Shown here piece after piece: positions 14,001-22,259 of a stretch of DNA of 64,000 nucleotides. Each line of letters starts with the position of its first letter. The stretch's first letter is position 1. The stretch spans positions 1 through 64,000 of the forward strand of contig JADQCE010000002.1 of assembly GCA_016278265.1 (NCBI GenBank). The letters run 5' to 3'. Under the pieces are notes generated by a model. It was not told where the DNA came from, made no database searches, and saw only the letters and a program-made list of their open reading frames with translations. This DNA comes from Halothiobacillus sp. (GTDB lineage: Bacteria > Pseudomonadota > Gammaproteobacteria > Halothiobacillales > Halothiobacillaceae). The translations under genes and the position numbers were made by a program.

Positions 14001-17000
14001 ATCGTGCGTGACGTCGGTGGCTTGCAGGGTGAGGTCCCGTCCGGCGGTGACATCGAGTCCACCCTCGGAGCCGGAGCCGGCGACGGCGAGACGACCGCGA
14101 TCGGTGATCTGGTCGCGCGTGAAGCGGTTCGGCCCGTCGCCCCCTTCGCTATGACGGGTGTCGCCCGCGATGGTGATGTCGCGGCCGGCTGTCATCGACA
14201 GGGCGGAGCCGGCGACGGTTTCGCCACCTCGCTGGTAAATGTCGCTGGCGGCGGCAAGGTCGACGCGGTCCGCGCGCAGGGAGCCGCCGAGGGTCTCGAT
14301 GCGTTGGGCCGTCAGGTTGAGGGCGTTGCTTGCCTGGAGTCGGCCACGATTGCTCGCGGTGCCGTCGACGGCGAGGTTGATGTCGCGCGCGGCGATCAAC
14401 CCGTGGCTGTTGCCCGAGCTGGCGTTGCCCTCGGCGAGGTGCAGGGTGGGAATGAGTGCGCGTTGCGTCTCCCCAGCGACGGTGACGGCCGATTCCTCGA
14501 GCCAGACGATATCGGTGGTCAGTCGGTCGAGCTGCGTCTCGGTGAGCCGGACCCCCGGCGCGATTTCGAGATCGCGGCCATAGGCGATGCCGGCGTCGAT
14601 CAGCGCCCGGAACTGGGCGTCGTCATCAGCAAAGCCGTTGAGGCGTCGCTGGCCGGTGCGCTCGACCACCTGCTGCCGAACGAGTGCCTGCTCGTAGAAG
14701 GCATCGCCAAGACGTTTCTGGGTATAGGCCGGGTCGCGGGCCAGGGCATCGAGCATGGCCTCGGAGCCATACCAGTGGCGGTAGCTGGCAAAGCGCGGGT
14801 CGGTCTCGATCAGGGGCGTGTTGGGGTTGTCGGGCCGGATGCGAAACAGGCTGGTATTCGGCAGCGAGGGCATGCTCGACGCGGAGTGGCCCGGGGCGCC
14901 GGGGATCGCCGGTGCGGATGGATTGGCGCCGGCCTGGTCGGTGTAGGTGACGGTCGGGAGGTCGTAGGGCGCGCCGTATTCCGGTGCCGGCCGGTAGGGG
15001 CTGGTGCCGTGCCATTCTCGGCAGTGATCTGAGCCCATGAAGCCGCAGGATTCCACGGTAGTGAAGCGCGCCGTGCCTTCGCGGCGGGTGATGTCCTGTC
15101 CCTGGGAGGCACGGTTTTCGAGCGTATCGAGGCGGGCCTCGAGGGTGCTGCCGGCAATGATCTGGCTGTCGGCATTGACCAGCGTGCCGCCGTCGATCGT
15201 CATGTCGCCGCCAGCCTGCAGCGTGGCGGGGTGGCTTTCGATGACCTCGGTGTGTGAGGTAACCGCTGTGGTTTGGAACCAGGTGAAATCCGAGATCTCG
15301 TGCGGGTAGCCCCGGCACCAGACGTTCTCGTGGTAGAGGTTCGAACAGTCGGCGGCATCGAAGGTGCGCTGGCTGCCGCGTAACTGGATCCAGGATTCCT
15401 GGACCGGTGGCTCCTCGACCTGGGCTGTGACCAGCCCGTTGTTGAGGTTGTCGATCCGCTCGGCGGCAATGGAGAGGTCTCCCAGTGCCTCGATGGTCGC
15501 TCCTTGGTTGAGCAGGCGGCTGGCCGGGGCGCCCTCGCGGCCCGTTATGGCCATGTCGCCGGCGCTCAGGATCAAGGCATCGTTGCGGTTGTCGAGCTCG
15601 TCGATGGCAAGACGCATTTGGTCACGGGCGGCGAGGGTGGCGGCCTGTGTATCGTCACCGAGATTGCGCAGCGTCGCGGCGGTGACCGCCAGGCCGTTGC
15701 CGTAAAGGCGGGCGTCCGGATGGTTGATGACGTTGGTTGCCGTGAGGATGACGTGTCCGCCGTCGATCAGGCCGTGATTTTCCAGACGATCCCTGGTTTC
15801 GAGATCGAGTTGGTCGGCGGCGATCTCGCCGTTGGGGCGATTGTCGATTGCCTCGGCATCAATCGTGGCGCCGGCGGCGTCCATCCGTCCGTCGTTGATG
15901 AGTTGGCCATCGGTACTCAGGGTCAAGCCCTCGCCGGCGATCATCTCGCCCTGATGGCGATAATCGCCATGGATCGTCGCCTGGATCTCGCCCTGCGAGA
16001 GCCATTGCCCGTCGCCGGCCATCGAATCGGTGACCAGGCTCAGCCGCCGGGCGCCGAAAAGCAGGCCGCCGTCATTGTCGATGTGACGGTCGGCCGTCAT
16101 GTCGAGTTGCTCGCCGGCGAGCAGTTCGCCATCGCGGTTGTCGATGGTGTCGGCCCGCGCCGTGATGTTGCCCTGCCCACTGATGCGCGCGTCCTGGTTG
16201 TCGATCGTCGTGTTGGCGTCCAGTGCCAGTTCGCCCTCGGCATGTATGTCGCCACGGTTGGTGAGTTGCTGTGCCTGCAGGTCCACCGTGCCTTGCGCGG
16301 TTGTGGTGCCCTGGTTGAGCAGTCGGCCGTCGGCGGTCACCGTCAGCCCGCCCGTGCCGGCGCTCACGGTGCCCGCGTTGCGTACGCCCACCCCGTGCTC
16401 GTTGGCGACCAGCCGGATCTTGTTGGCGTACATGCCGCCAAGGCGGGCCGTGTCGATACCCCATTCTGGAGGCGATGAGTCGGCGGTCGCCGATTCGATC
16501 AGTCGGCCTTCACGGTCGAAGTCGCCGATGCCGGTGGTGACATCGAGATTGTTGGCCCAGATTCCGGCATTGATCTCGATGGCGCGCGCCAGCAGGTCGG
16601 CCTCGGCGGTGCGGCTGGCACCCATGCCGTCGCCCTCGATTCGAATGCGCCCGCCCCGGACATCCAGGCCGGTCCAGCGATCGTTGTCGAACCGCGGGCG
16701 GCCGGTGGTCAGCATGGCGCGCTCGGCATTGATGAAGCCGCAGCCATTGCAGGTGATGCCGGCGGGGTTGGCGACCACCAGGTCGGCCGGGTCGCCGCCG
16801 ATCTCCAGATAGCCGGCGAGCTGGCTGGGCGAGGCGCTGCGTACCTCGTTGAGGATCAGGTCGGCTGTGCCGCCCGCGAGCGACGGATTGGCGCCGATCT
16901 GTCCGGCGAGGGTCGTTGCGCTGGTCTGCCGGCCGTTGTTAAACACCACGCCGCGTTCGTTCACGTCCAGCTGTTGGTAGACGTTGTGCGAGACGCCGTC

Positions 17001-17186
17001 GGCACCGGGCGTGGTGATATCCACGACAGGCGTGCCGTTGCCGGACTGGTGGATGCTGGGACGATTCTCGCCGTGGGCCTCCGGGTGCGAGCGGATCTCG
17101 CTGGCGGCAAGCGGCGGGGTGACAAGCGCTGCGGCAATCCATGCCGTCAACGCTTGGCGAGCGTGGATTCGATAAGCAGGTGTCAT
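11031..17186 (-). CDS. TpsA-family filamentous haemagglutinin-like exoprotein with C-terminal hydrolase-like domain
   Basis: 2051 residues, secreted by the TpsB partner encoded just upstream. Residues 1-28 are a signal peptide. The TPS (haemagglutination activity) domain spans roughly 30-290, with the signature VVANPAGITCNGCGFIN at ~138-153. A long beta-helical shaft follows, with recurrent SAGDMAITG, LNLTAQRIETLGG and LDVTAGRDLTLQA-type repeats, up to about residue 1700. LSRDTTNAH near 1740 is the conserved end-of-shaft motif seen in FHA and CdiA proteins; no VENN motif is visible. The last ~250 residues form a distinct domain with VAVFTNGIFNDEE, PIYLIHFPKA and VSGHSRGAM. GHSRG (1920-1924) is a serine-hydrolase nucleophile elbow, with Asp1984/1985 (NHADDF) and His2022 (PTVHSC) in suitable order for a triad. 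The start has AAGGAC 7 nt upstream. Adhesin and contact-dependent toxin roles are both possible. Confidence 0.88.
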   Translation of the reverse strand: MTPAYRIHARQALTAWIAAALVTPPLAASEIRSHPEAHGENRPSIHQSGNGTPVVDITTPGADGVSHNVYQQLDVNERGVVFNNGRQTSATTLAGQIGANPSLAGGTADLILNEVRSASPSQLAGYLEIGGDPADLVVANPAGITCNGCGFINAERAMLTTGRPRFDNDRWTGLDVRGGRIRIEGDGMGASRTAEADLLARAIEINAGIWANNLDVTTGIGDFDREGRLIESATADSSPPEWGIDTARLGGMYANKIRLVANEHGVGVRNAGTVSAGTGGLTVTADGRLLNQGTTTAQGTVDLQAQQLTNRGDIHAEGELALDANTTIDNQDARISGQGNITARADTIDNRDGELLAGEQLDMTADRHIDNDGGLLFGARRLSLVTDSMAGDGQWLSQGEIQATIHGDYRHQGEMIAGEGLTLSTDGQLINDGRMDAAGATIDAEAIDNRPNGEIAADQLDLETRDRLENHGLIDGGHVILTATNVINHPDARLYGNGLAVTAATLRNLGDDTQAATLAARDQMRLAIDELDNRNDALILSAGDMAITGREGAPASRLLNQGATIEALGDLSIAAERIDNLNNGLVTAQVEEPPVQESWIQLRGSQRTFDAADCSNLYHENVWCRGYPHEISDFTWFQTTAVTSHTEVIESHPATLQAGGDMTIDGGTLVNADSQIIAGSTLEARLDTLENRASQGQDITRREGTARFTTVESCGFMGSDHCREWHGTSPYRPAPEYGAPYDLPTVTYTDQAGANPSAPAIPGAPGHSASSMPSLPNTSLFRIRPDNPNTPLIETDPRFASYRHWYGSEAMLDALARDPAYTQKRLGDAFYEQALVRQQVVERTGQRRLNGFADDDAQFRALIDAGIAYGRDLEIAPGVRLTETQLDRLTTDIVWLEESAVTVAGETQRALIPTLHLAEGNASSGNSHGLIAARDINLAVDGTASNRGRLQASNALNLTAQRIETLGGSLRADRVDLAAASDIYQRGGETVAGSALSMTAGRDITIAGDTRHSEGGDGPNRFTRDQITDRGRLAVAGSGSEGGLDVTAGRDLTLQATDVTHDGGGSTTLAAGRDLHLATATEGENERIAWDADNRLVQGQTREHGTHIDTRGNLELDAGRDLATRAAVIDSAAGKVMLTADNDIDLDAGRSTRHWEEAHRIEDSDFLSSSVTSTLDASRSDRVTGTQVGGQQVTFKAGNDIAIQGSQVISDRGTTALAGGNIMLLAEHEEDSRHHFQETTRSGLFSNGGLSITYGSHRLANSNDVAQQQSVATQLASIEGDVSIDAGDTYRQSGSALLAPAGDIDIHAGRVEILESRQTGSTSQMREMEQSGLTLALTSPVIDAAKSIQRIAQAADDTDNDRMKRLAAASAGLAGVDAYSHIKTGRAKENANQADKAGGVSINISVGASESHYRAESHSDSARGSYITAGGDVRINATGQSERSDIIVRGSDIRAEDVASLSAEDEIALLAAESRREEQSENDSQSASVGIGIDLGGNGVGFSITASVARGEGESEASELTHRLSHVSAGETASLQSAGDTALVGAVVTGQRVQADVGGDLRIESVQDQIEYRAEQHKESVGVSIPLGGFSVAASYSKEDSEAQGSYQSVTEPSAIRAGGGGFDLTVAGNTDLVGGAISSDADPADNRLITGTLTSRDLTNAASANAAASGISLSSDMVTQGKYGAAKGLVANTALDADRSGVSHGYTRSAIEPGTVTITDEGEQEARTGLTASQTIASLSRDTTNAHDPAEQQDPQEMRQVVEAERAIKKAIHAEAVKFTDESYRTMFLREHPMFLVLRDEEGKPLKDPETGKPLLRRLSKEEKRNLKAGPNGKVAVFTNGIFNDEEAAAGYSAQMSEVQADQPIYLIHFPKADNAVSELLVAGYQKFLENDFWGLANATEETRNAMAQFGNDGLYVSGHSRGAMTIGNAATSLSRDNSLEEKLTDTRFRLVGPAYNANRLATQVDNMNGDAPTRVELQNHADDFVGSIIGGNEATYDKRPEDSSRQNEWLRMFDEAPTVHSCYGNGAADPKGCFDNYGKPTTIQVRPAQ

Positions 17187-17218
17187 GACGAGTCCTTGTC
17201 GTGCACGGGCAGTCGAGA

Positions 17219-18934
17219 TCAGAAATGGATGCCGGCGTGGAAACCGGCCTGCAGGCCGGGGTCCGGGTAGGCGTCGGGCCGATCCATGGCCCGTGCTGCC
17301 CAGGCATCAATCCAGGTGTTTTTCCAACGCCACTGCAGGCCGAATGCCGCGCCGACCAGGTGGTGGCCGGCCAGGGCGTCGGTCGACGGGCCATCGACGC
17401 GCCCGGCATCCAGGGCGAGATAGGGGTGCAGCGGGCCGGCCAGAACGAGATGGAGCTCGTTGCGCCAGTACGCACCACGCTCGCCGCTGAGCCGCAGCTC
17501 GCCGCCGAAGCCGCGCACGGAATGGCGGCTGCCGATGGCGAAACGATCCTGCGGGATCAGACGGGTGTGATTGAACTGGCCGCGTATCTGGCCGCGATAG
17601 CGCAGGCGCTGTTCACCCAGGGCGAACGGGGCGTCGAGGCGGGCGTGGAACGAGGTGAGGCGCGGGCGGGCGGTGCCTTCGCCGAAGGCCTCCTCGGGGG
17701 CCGTCTTTGCGCCGAGCATACCGGTACCCCAGCGGTGGCTCAGCGCAAGGTCGAGCGTCGCCCGGTCGAGGAAATGCCGGTGCTCGATGCCGGCTGCGTA
17801 CCCGGCCATGCGGCGGGCCTGCACGGTGATGCGGGTTCCATCGATCGCGTTGGCGTAGGTCTGCAGCCAGGCGGTCGCCGTCAGGCGCGTGCGCCCGACA
17901 TCGCTCCGATGCACGATGCGGGATATCTCCAGTTCACGTCGCTCTCCCTTGCCGCTGTAGCGGTAGCCGCGGTTGAGGCCTGCGATCGTCTGGTAGTACT
18001 CGAAACGGCTGGCCGTGGCGCCAAATCGCCAGTAACCGAACGGCGCGGAGTAGTGCAGCGTGTACGACTGGGTGTGCCCGGGGCGGTCAATTTCATCGAG
18101 CCCGAGATTGCGGGTGAGGCTGGCGTACAGCAAGCCGTTGAGGCCGAAGAGGTGATCGCCGAATACGGTGGCCGTGCCGAGAAAACGCCCGGTCGCGCGG
18201 CTGCCCGAGTCGTCGATGGAGAGCGACACCCGCAACGGGAAGTCCTGCTGCCAGTCGACCACCACATCGCTTTCCCCGGGCGCCGCACCGGGCTGGATGT
18301 CGATCTCGGCGGTGGCACTGGGCAGGCGTTCGAGATTTTCCAGCCCTTGCTCGAGGTCACGTAGATCGAGCAGATCGCCGGAATGGGTCGGGAAGGCGGT
18401 GTCGAGCCGGGCACGGGTGCCGGCGGCATCGCTCGCTTGCAGCACGCCGACTCGTCCCGGCAGGATCGAAAGGTGCAGCTCGCGGGTATCGAGATCCTGG
18501 GGCGGGGCGCTCACGCGGGTGGTGACCAGGCCGAGGTCGATGAGCTGTTGCTGGGTCTCGCGCAGGATGGCGCGGATGCCATGTTTGCCCAGGCACTGTC
18601 CGGCGTGCCAACCGAGGTCCCCGAGCGCCCGTCGAAGGACTCGCTCGAACGGTGGGCGAGGCTCACCGACCAGGCGGATGCGGTCGATGTCGACGCAGGG
18701 TGTCTCGTTGGCGGGGATGGCCGGCGCGGGGCGCGACGGGCGCGGCAGGCGGACGTCGGGTGACGATTCGATTCGCTCGCGCAGCTCCTGCTGGCGCTCG
18801 AGCTGGCGGAGCGACTCGTCGGTCGGGTTGGTTGCCTGCGCAGCGGCAGGGGGCACAAGCGCTGCAGCCAGCGACATGGCGATCCATACCATGCACGGGC
18901 CGAGGCCGCTTGGGCGACATCGGGGAGGTACCAC
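17219..18934 (-). CDS. TpsB-family two-partner secretion outer-membrane transporter
   Basis: About 571 residues of the ShlB/FhaC/HecB family, Omp85-type transporters that move the unfolded TpsA partner across the outer membrane. A signal peptide (SLAAALVPPAAAQA) is followed by a charged linker, a ShlB-type POTRA region with a cysteine pair (TPCVDIDRIRL, AGQCLGKHG) and the HLSILPGRVG segment, and a 16-stranded barrel. The loop-6 signature VRGF is present (SRHSVRGFGGELRLSGERG), and the chain ends in Phe. A GTG at 18934 preceded 8 nt upstream by AAGGA is preferred; ATG at 18892 is the alternative. It precedes tpsA by 32 bp in one operon. Confidence 0.9.
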   Translation of the reverse strand: MVPPRCRPSGLGPCMVWIAMSLAAALVPPAAAQATNPTDESLRQLERQQELRERIESSPDVRLPRPSRPAPAIPANETPCVDIDRIRLVGEPRPPFERVLRRALGDLGWHAGQCLGKHGIRAILRETQQQLIDLGLVTTRVSAPPQDLDTRELHLSILPGRVGVLQASDAAGTRARLDTAFPTHSGDLLDLRDLEQGLENLERLPSATAEIDIQPGAAPGESDVVVDWQQDFPLRVSLSIDDSGSRATGRFLGTATVFGDHLFGLNGLLYASLTRNLGLDEIDRPGHTQSYTLHYSAPFGYWRFGATASRFEYYQTIAGLNRGYRYSGKGERRELEISRIVHRSDVGRTRLTATAWLQTYANAIDGTRITVQARRMAGYAAGIEHRHFLDRATLDLALSHRWGTGMLGAKTAPEEAFGEGTARPRLTSFHARLDAPFALGEQRLRYRGQIRGQFNHTRLIPQDRFAIGSRHSVRGFGGELRLSGERGAYWRNELHLVLAGPLHPYLALDAGRVDGPSTDALAGHHLVGAAFGLQWRWKNTWIDAWAARAMDRPDAYPDPGLQAGFHAGIHF

Positions 18935-19154
18935 GTCTCTCGTCCTTGAGATTAATGGGTGTATATCAGCTTGTGCTTGTACGCTAAACGATCTGCTGGG
19001 CGCTCGCAAGATTCGTCTGGTGACGCGCGACAGGGTTTCTGGTCACCGGCAAAATGGACATAATGCGAATGATCGCGGCCGTGTCGCGGTCCTCCCATCC
19101 AGCCACCTTGCCTTGAACTCGCTCGAGGCAGCATTCAGCCGAGATTCAAAGCCC

Positions 19155-20666
19155 ATGCAGGACGGAGAAGTCATCGCCTCGGTGGACCTGGGGTCCAACA
19201 GTTTTCACATGCTGGTCGCCCGGGTCGAGGCGGGGCAGTTGCAGGTCATCGACCGAATGAAGGAGATGGTGCGACTGGCCGGCGGGCTGGACGAACATGG
19301 CTATCTCTCGCAGGCGGCGATCGAGCGTGGGCTGGATTGCCTGCGGCGGTTCGGCCAGCGCTTGTCGGGCATGCCCCGGGGCCGGGTGCGCATCGTCGGG
19401 ACGAACACCTTGCGGGCAGCGAAGAATGGCGCGACGTTCATTCGCCGCGCGCAACGGGCCATCGGGCACCCGATCGAGATCATCGGCGGGCGCGAGGAGG
19501 CGCGGCTGGTGTACCTCGGCGTGGCCCACAGCGACGTGCCGGCCGATGGTCGACGGCTGGTGGTCGACATCGGCGGCGGTTCCACCGAGCTGATCATCGG
19601 TGAGGGCTTCGAGCCGGTGCGCATGGAGAGCGCGCCGCTCGGTTGCGTGCGCCTGACCACCGATCATTTCAGTGATGGCAAGTACGACAAGACCCGCATG
19701 CTCAAGGCCGAGCGGCGGGCCGAGCTGGAGCTGATGAGCTACCAGCGCGCCTACCGCGAGATGGGCTGGGCCCGCGCCGTGGGCAGCAGTGGTTCGGCGC
19801 GCTCGCTGGCCACGGTGGCCGAGGCGAACGGCTGGGGCGATGGCAGCCTGACGCTGGCCGGGCTGGACGCGATTCGCAAGGCCGTACTCAAGGCCGGTAA
19901 CCTCGACAAGCTCTCGCTTGACGGGCTTTCCGACGACCGCAAGCCGGTATTCGTCGGCGGGCTGGTGGCGATGCGCGCGGTCTTCGAGGCGCTGGGCATC
20001 GAGCGCATGGCGATCTCGGATGGCGCGCTGCGCGAGGGGCTGATCTACGACTGGGTCGAGCGCCAGGATTTCGATGACGTGCGCGACCTGACCGTCGGGC
20101 GTCTGCAACGCATGTTCAATGTCGATGCCGATCATGCCGAACACGTGGCGACGACCACGGCGGCGCTGTGGGGCCAGGTCGAGGCCGAATGGGGGGCGAC
20201 CAGCGACGAGACCAGCGAGGCGCTGCCGTTGTCCACCTGGCTGGACGTGGCCGCGCGCGTCCATGAGGTGGGGCTGGCGATTTCGCATTCCGGCTATCAC
20301 CACCACGGGGCCTACGTGCTCGAGCATGCCGACATGCCGGGCCTGACCCGCACGGCGCAAACGGCAGTCGCCGCCCTGGTGCACGCCCACCGCCGCAAGT
20401 TCAAGCCCGCGCGCTTCGAGACGCTGGACGAGGACATGCGTCCCTTGGCCATGCGCCTCGCCGTCATCCTGCGTTTGGCCGTGTTGTTCCATCGCGATCG
20501 GGGGGAGGGCATTTCCCCCTCCCAGCTCCGGGCTGATGCCGAGGGTGATCGATTGGAGTTGTCGTTCGCGGCCGGCTGGCTGGAAGACCACCCGCTGACC
20601 GTGGCCGATCTCGAGCGCGAGCAGGCTTACATCGCCAACTGCGGTTTCGATCTGCAGTTCGCCTGA
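19155..20666 (+). CDS. ppx: Exopolyphosphatase (Ppx/GppA family)
   Basis: 503 residues, close to the 513 of E. coli Ppx. It hydrolyses the terminal phosphate of inorganic polyphosphate, with the related GppA activity on pppGpp as the alternative. The two actin-like ATPase-fold signatures are present: VDLGSNSFHMLVARV at the start and VDIGGGSTELIIG near residue 135, plus VGSSGSARSLA and the C-terminal HD-like helical part (VHEVGLAISHSGYHHHGAYVLEH). The start at 19155 places the first motif at residue ~10 as usual. It is divergent from tpsB; the 220-bp gap between them must carry both promoters. Confidence 0.92.
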   Translation: MQDGEVIASVDLGSNSFHMLVARVEAGQLQVIDRMKEMVRLAGGLDEHGYLSQAAIERGLDCLRRFGQRLSGMPRGRVRIVGTNTLRAAKNGATFIRRAQRAIGHPIEIIGGREEARLVYLGVAHSDVPADGRRLVVDIGGGSTELIIGEGFEPVRMESAPLGCVRLTTDHFSDGKYDKTRMLKAERRAELELMSYQRAYREMGWARAVGSSGSARSLATVAEANGWGDGSLTLAGLDAIRKAVLKAGNLDKLSLDGLSDDRKPVFVGGLVAMRAVFEALGIERMAISDGALREGLIYDWVERQDFDDVRDLTVGRLQRMFNVDADHAEHVATTTAALWGQVEAEWGATSDETSEALPLSTWLDVAARVHEVGLAISHSGYHHHGAYVLEHADMPGLTRTAQTAVAALVHAHRRKFKPARFETLDEDMRPLAMRLAVILRLAVLFHRDRGEGISPSQLRADAEGDRLELSFAAGWLEDHPLTVADLEREQAYIANCGFDLQFA

Positions 20667-20679
20667 CAAGGAGAGTGCC

Positions 20680-21078
20680 ATGGTCCGGATCGTTCGGTCA
20701 TCCGCGCTGGTCGCCACGCTCGTTGCCGCGACGGCTTTTCTTACCCTGCCCACTGTCGTGGGTGCCAAGAGTGTCGAGGGACGCTTTGTTGCCTTTGGCC
20801 CGGGCAACTGGTCCTGCGCGGATGTGGTTGCGGTCGCCGAAGGCAACCACCCGGGTAGCCAGGGGCGGCTGGACGGGTTCATCGCGGGGTATCTGACCGC
20901 GAGCAACGTGATGCTCCGCAACACCTACGACATCCAGGCAGGCAAGACCGCGTCGGCCGCCAAGACGGCAGTGCTTGCCTTCTGCGGGGAGAACCCGGGC
21001 ATCAAGCTGGCCAATGCGCTGGCGGTGCATACCCAGCGCCAGTATCCGGATCGTCGCAGCGTGCCTCGTCAGCCCTGA
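20680..21078 (+). CDS. Small secreted protein, HdeA/HdeB-like pattern
   Basis: 132 residues with an N-terminal signal peptide (ATLVAATAFLTLPTVVGA). The mature part has two cysteines about 65 residues apart (WSCADVVAVAEGN and LAFCGENPG) flanking a helical WLDGY-like segment, RLDGFIAGYLTASNVML. That spacing is like the periplasmic HdeA/HdeB acid-stress chaperone group, but the resemblance is weak and by eye only. The ribosome binding site AAGGAGAG is strong. It lies 13 bp after ppx and is probably co-transcribed with it. Confidence 0.65.
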   Translation: MVRIVRSSALVATLVAATAFLTLPTVVGAKSVEGRFVAFGPGNWSCADVVAVAEGNHPGSQGRLDGFIAGYLTASNVMLRNTYDIQAGKTASAAKTAVLAFCGENPGIKLANALAVHTQRQYPDRRSVPRQP

Positions 21079-21130
21079 ATATCGATGTTCGGCTATGCTC
21101 CCTGTCCACCTCGCAATAGGGAGTAAGGGA

Positions 21131-21664
21131 ATGACGACTATTTCTTCTTTTCTGGGTCACGTGGCAACCATGGCCCGACGCATCACCCGCCTGATCACCC
21201 CCTTGATGGCCGCGACGGCACTGGCGTTGTCGGTGCAGGGGCCGGTGCAGGCCGATGACACCCAGCGGGTCGTCTACCACGTCGATTTCGCCGATCCGAC
21301 CCGCTACTCGGCGACGCTGACCTCGATCAACAACCTGATCAACGATGCCGAGCAGAAGCTCCTGCCCTGGGACGTGCACTTGGTGCTGGTCGGCTACGGC
21401 ATCCGTTTCGCCACCGACGATCCGCTCGAAGGCACGCCCTACGCAGCCGACGAGGCGCTGAACGAGCGCCGCGCCGAGCTCAAGGGACGACTGCAGACGC
21501 TGATCAAGATCCGGAACGTCAAGGTTCACCTCTGCGACTTCACGCGCAAGGAGATCAACCTGCCCGAAGACAAGCTCTACGAGGGCATCGGGCTAGTCAA
21601 TTCGGGCGTGGCGAAGATCGCCGACTTGCAACGGGACGGGTACGCTTACCTGAAAATCCAGTAG
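21131..21664 (+). CDS. DsrE-family protein with signal peptide
   Basis: 177 residues: a signal peptide ending near VQGPVQADD, then a DsrE/DsrF-like alpha/beta domain (RVVYHVDFADPTRYSATL, LLPWDVHLVLVGYGIRF, LIKIRNVKVHLCDFTRKEINL, and IADLQRDGYAYLKIQ). In DsrE-type proteins a cysteine in this area can carry sulfur; Cys in VHLCDF is the only one in the mature chain. The periplasmic form is common in sulfur-metabolising bacteria, where its role is unsettled. The start at 21131 is preceded by GGGAGTAAGGG. It ends at a strong bidirectional terminator. Confidence 0.8.
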   Translation: MTTISSFLGHVATMARRITRLITPLMAATALALSVQGPVQADDTQRVVYHVDFADPTRYSATLTSINNLINDAEQKLLPWDVHLVLVGYGIRFATDDPLEGTPYAADEALNERRAELKGRLQTLIKIRNVKVHLCDFTRKEINLPEDKLYEGIGLVNSGVAKIADLQRDGYAYLKIQ

Positions 21665-21685
21665 TCCTGGATTGGTTGTAACGAG

Positions 21686-21724
21686 AAAGCCCCCGGGATA
21701 TCGAAATTTCCCGGGGGCTTTGCG
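21686..21724. terminator. Bidirectional Rho-independent terminator
   Basis: AAAGCCCCCGGGA pairs with TCCCGGGGGCTTT across an AT-rich loop (TATCGAAATT). It serves both the DsrE gene reading right and the pgaABCD operon reading left, which converge here. Confidence 0.88.
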
Positions 21725-21733
21725 TTGCGGCCT

Positions 21734-22255
21734 TCAGCTACTGGCTGGTTCAGGGGGCGGCGAGGACGGGATGGTCGTCCGATGGCTGCCGGTGGGCGCG
21801 GGGTCCTCGGACACGATGTCGATGATTTCGGCACCGTCGTTGAAATGCACGGTCACGATGCGCTGTTGTTCGATCTCTTCGGCTTCCTGCGGGGAGATGC
21901 AGAAGCGGTGTGCCAGTTCCTGCGGCCCGATCGGTGGCGGAGCATGGCGCCGCTCGTGATTGTGAAAGCGCAGCCAGTTGTAGCTCGCCCAGCTGATGAA
22001 GATCAGGCCGGCAATCAGGATGACCAGTCCGTAGATTTGGATCGCCTGCAGGGTTCCCATGGGGTCATTGAGGATATGTCGCTCGAATAACCCCACGCCC
22101 AGCGCCCAGCCGATCAAGGCAATGATGGGTGTGAACAGGTAAATCCAGACCATCCAGGCGGCCAGGCTCACGATCTGGCCCACGCGGCGTTTGCCCGGGG
22201 GCACGAGGTCGTTGCGGTCGATGATATCCGGCAGACGGGGACGGGAATGCTTCAT
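21734..22255 (-). CDS. pgaD: PgaD, accessory subunit of poly-GlcNAc synthase
   Basis: 173 residues with two transmembrane helices (IVSLAAWMVWIYLFTPIIALIGW and LVILIAGLIFISWASYNWL) separated by a short loop, the PgaD layout. In E. coli PgaD pairs with PgaC and, on c-di-GMP binding, activates polymerisation and export. A soluble cytoplasmic tail follows (ISPQEAEEIEQQRIVTVHFNDGAEI) and is longer than in E. coli. It is the last gene of the pga operon, 4 bp after pgaC. Confidence 0.88.
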   Translation of the reverse strand: MKHSRPRLPDIIDRNDLVPPGKRRVGQIVSLAAWMVWIYLFTPIIALIGWALGVGLFERHILNDPMGTLQAIQIYGLVILIAGLIFISWASYNWLRFHNHERRHAPPPIGPQELAHRFCISPQEAEEIEQQRIVTVHFNDGAEIIDIVSEDPAPTGSHRTTIPSSPPPEPASS

Positions 22256-22259
22256 TGCC

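Noticed and set aside
11031-17186. CRISPR-like or satellite repeats in the large exoprotein gene
   Set aside because: The repetition is at protein level (beta-helix repeats) with diverged DNA and no regular spacers.
18168-19154. Long open frame extending ppx upstream by more than 300 codons
   Set aside because: It lies opposite tpsB, has no likeness to Ppx, and the ATG at 19155 places the conserved VDLGSNS motif correctly.
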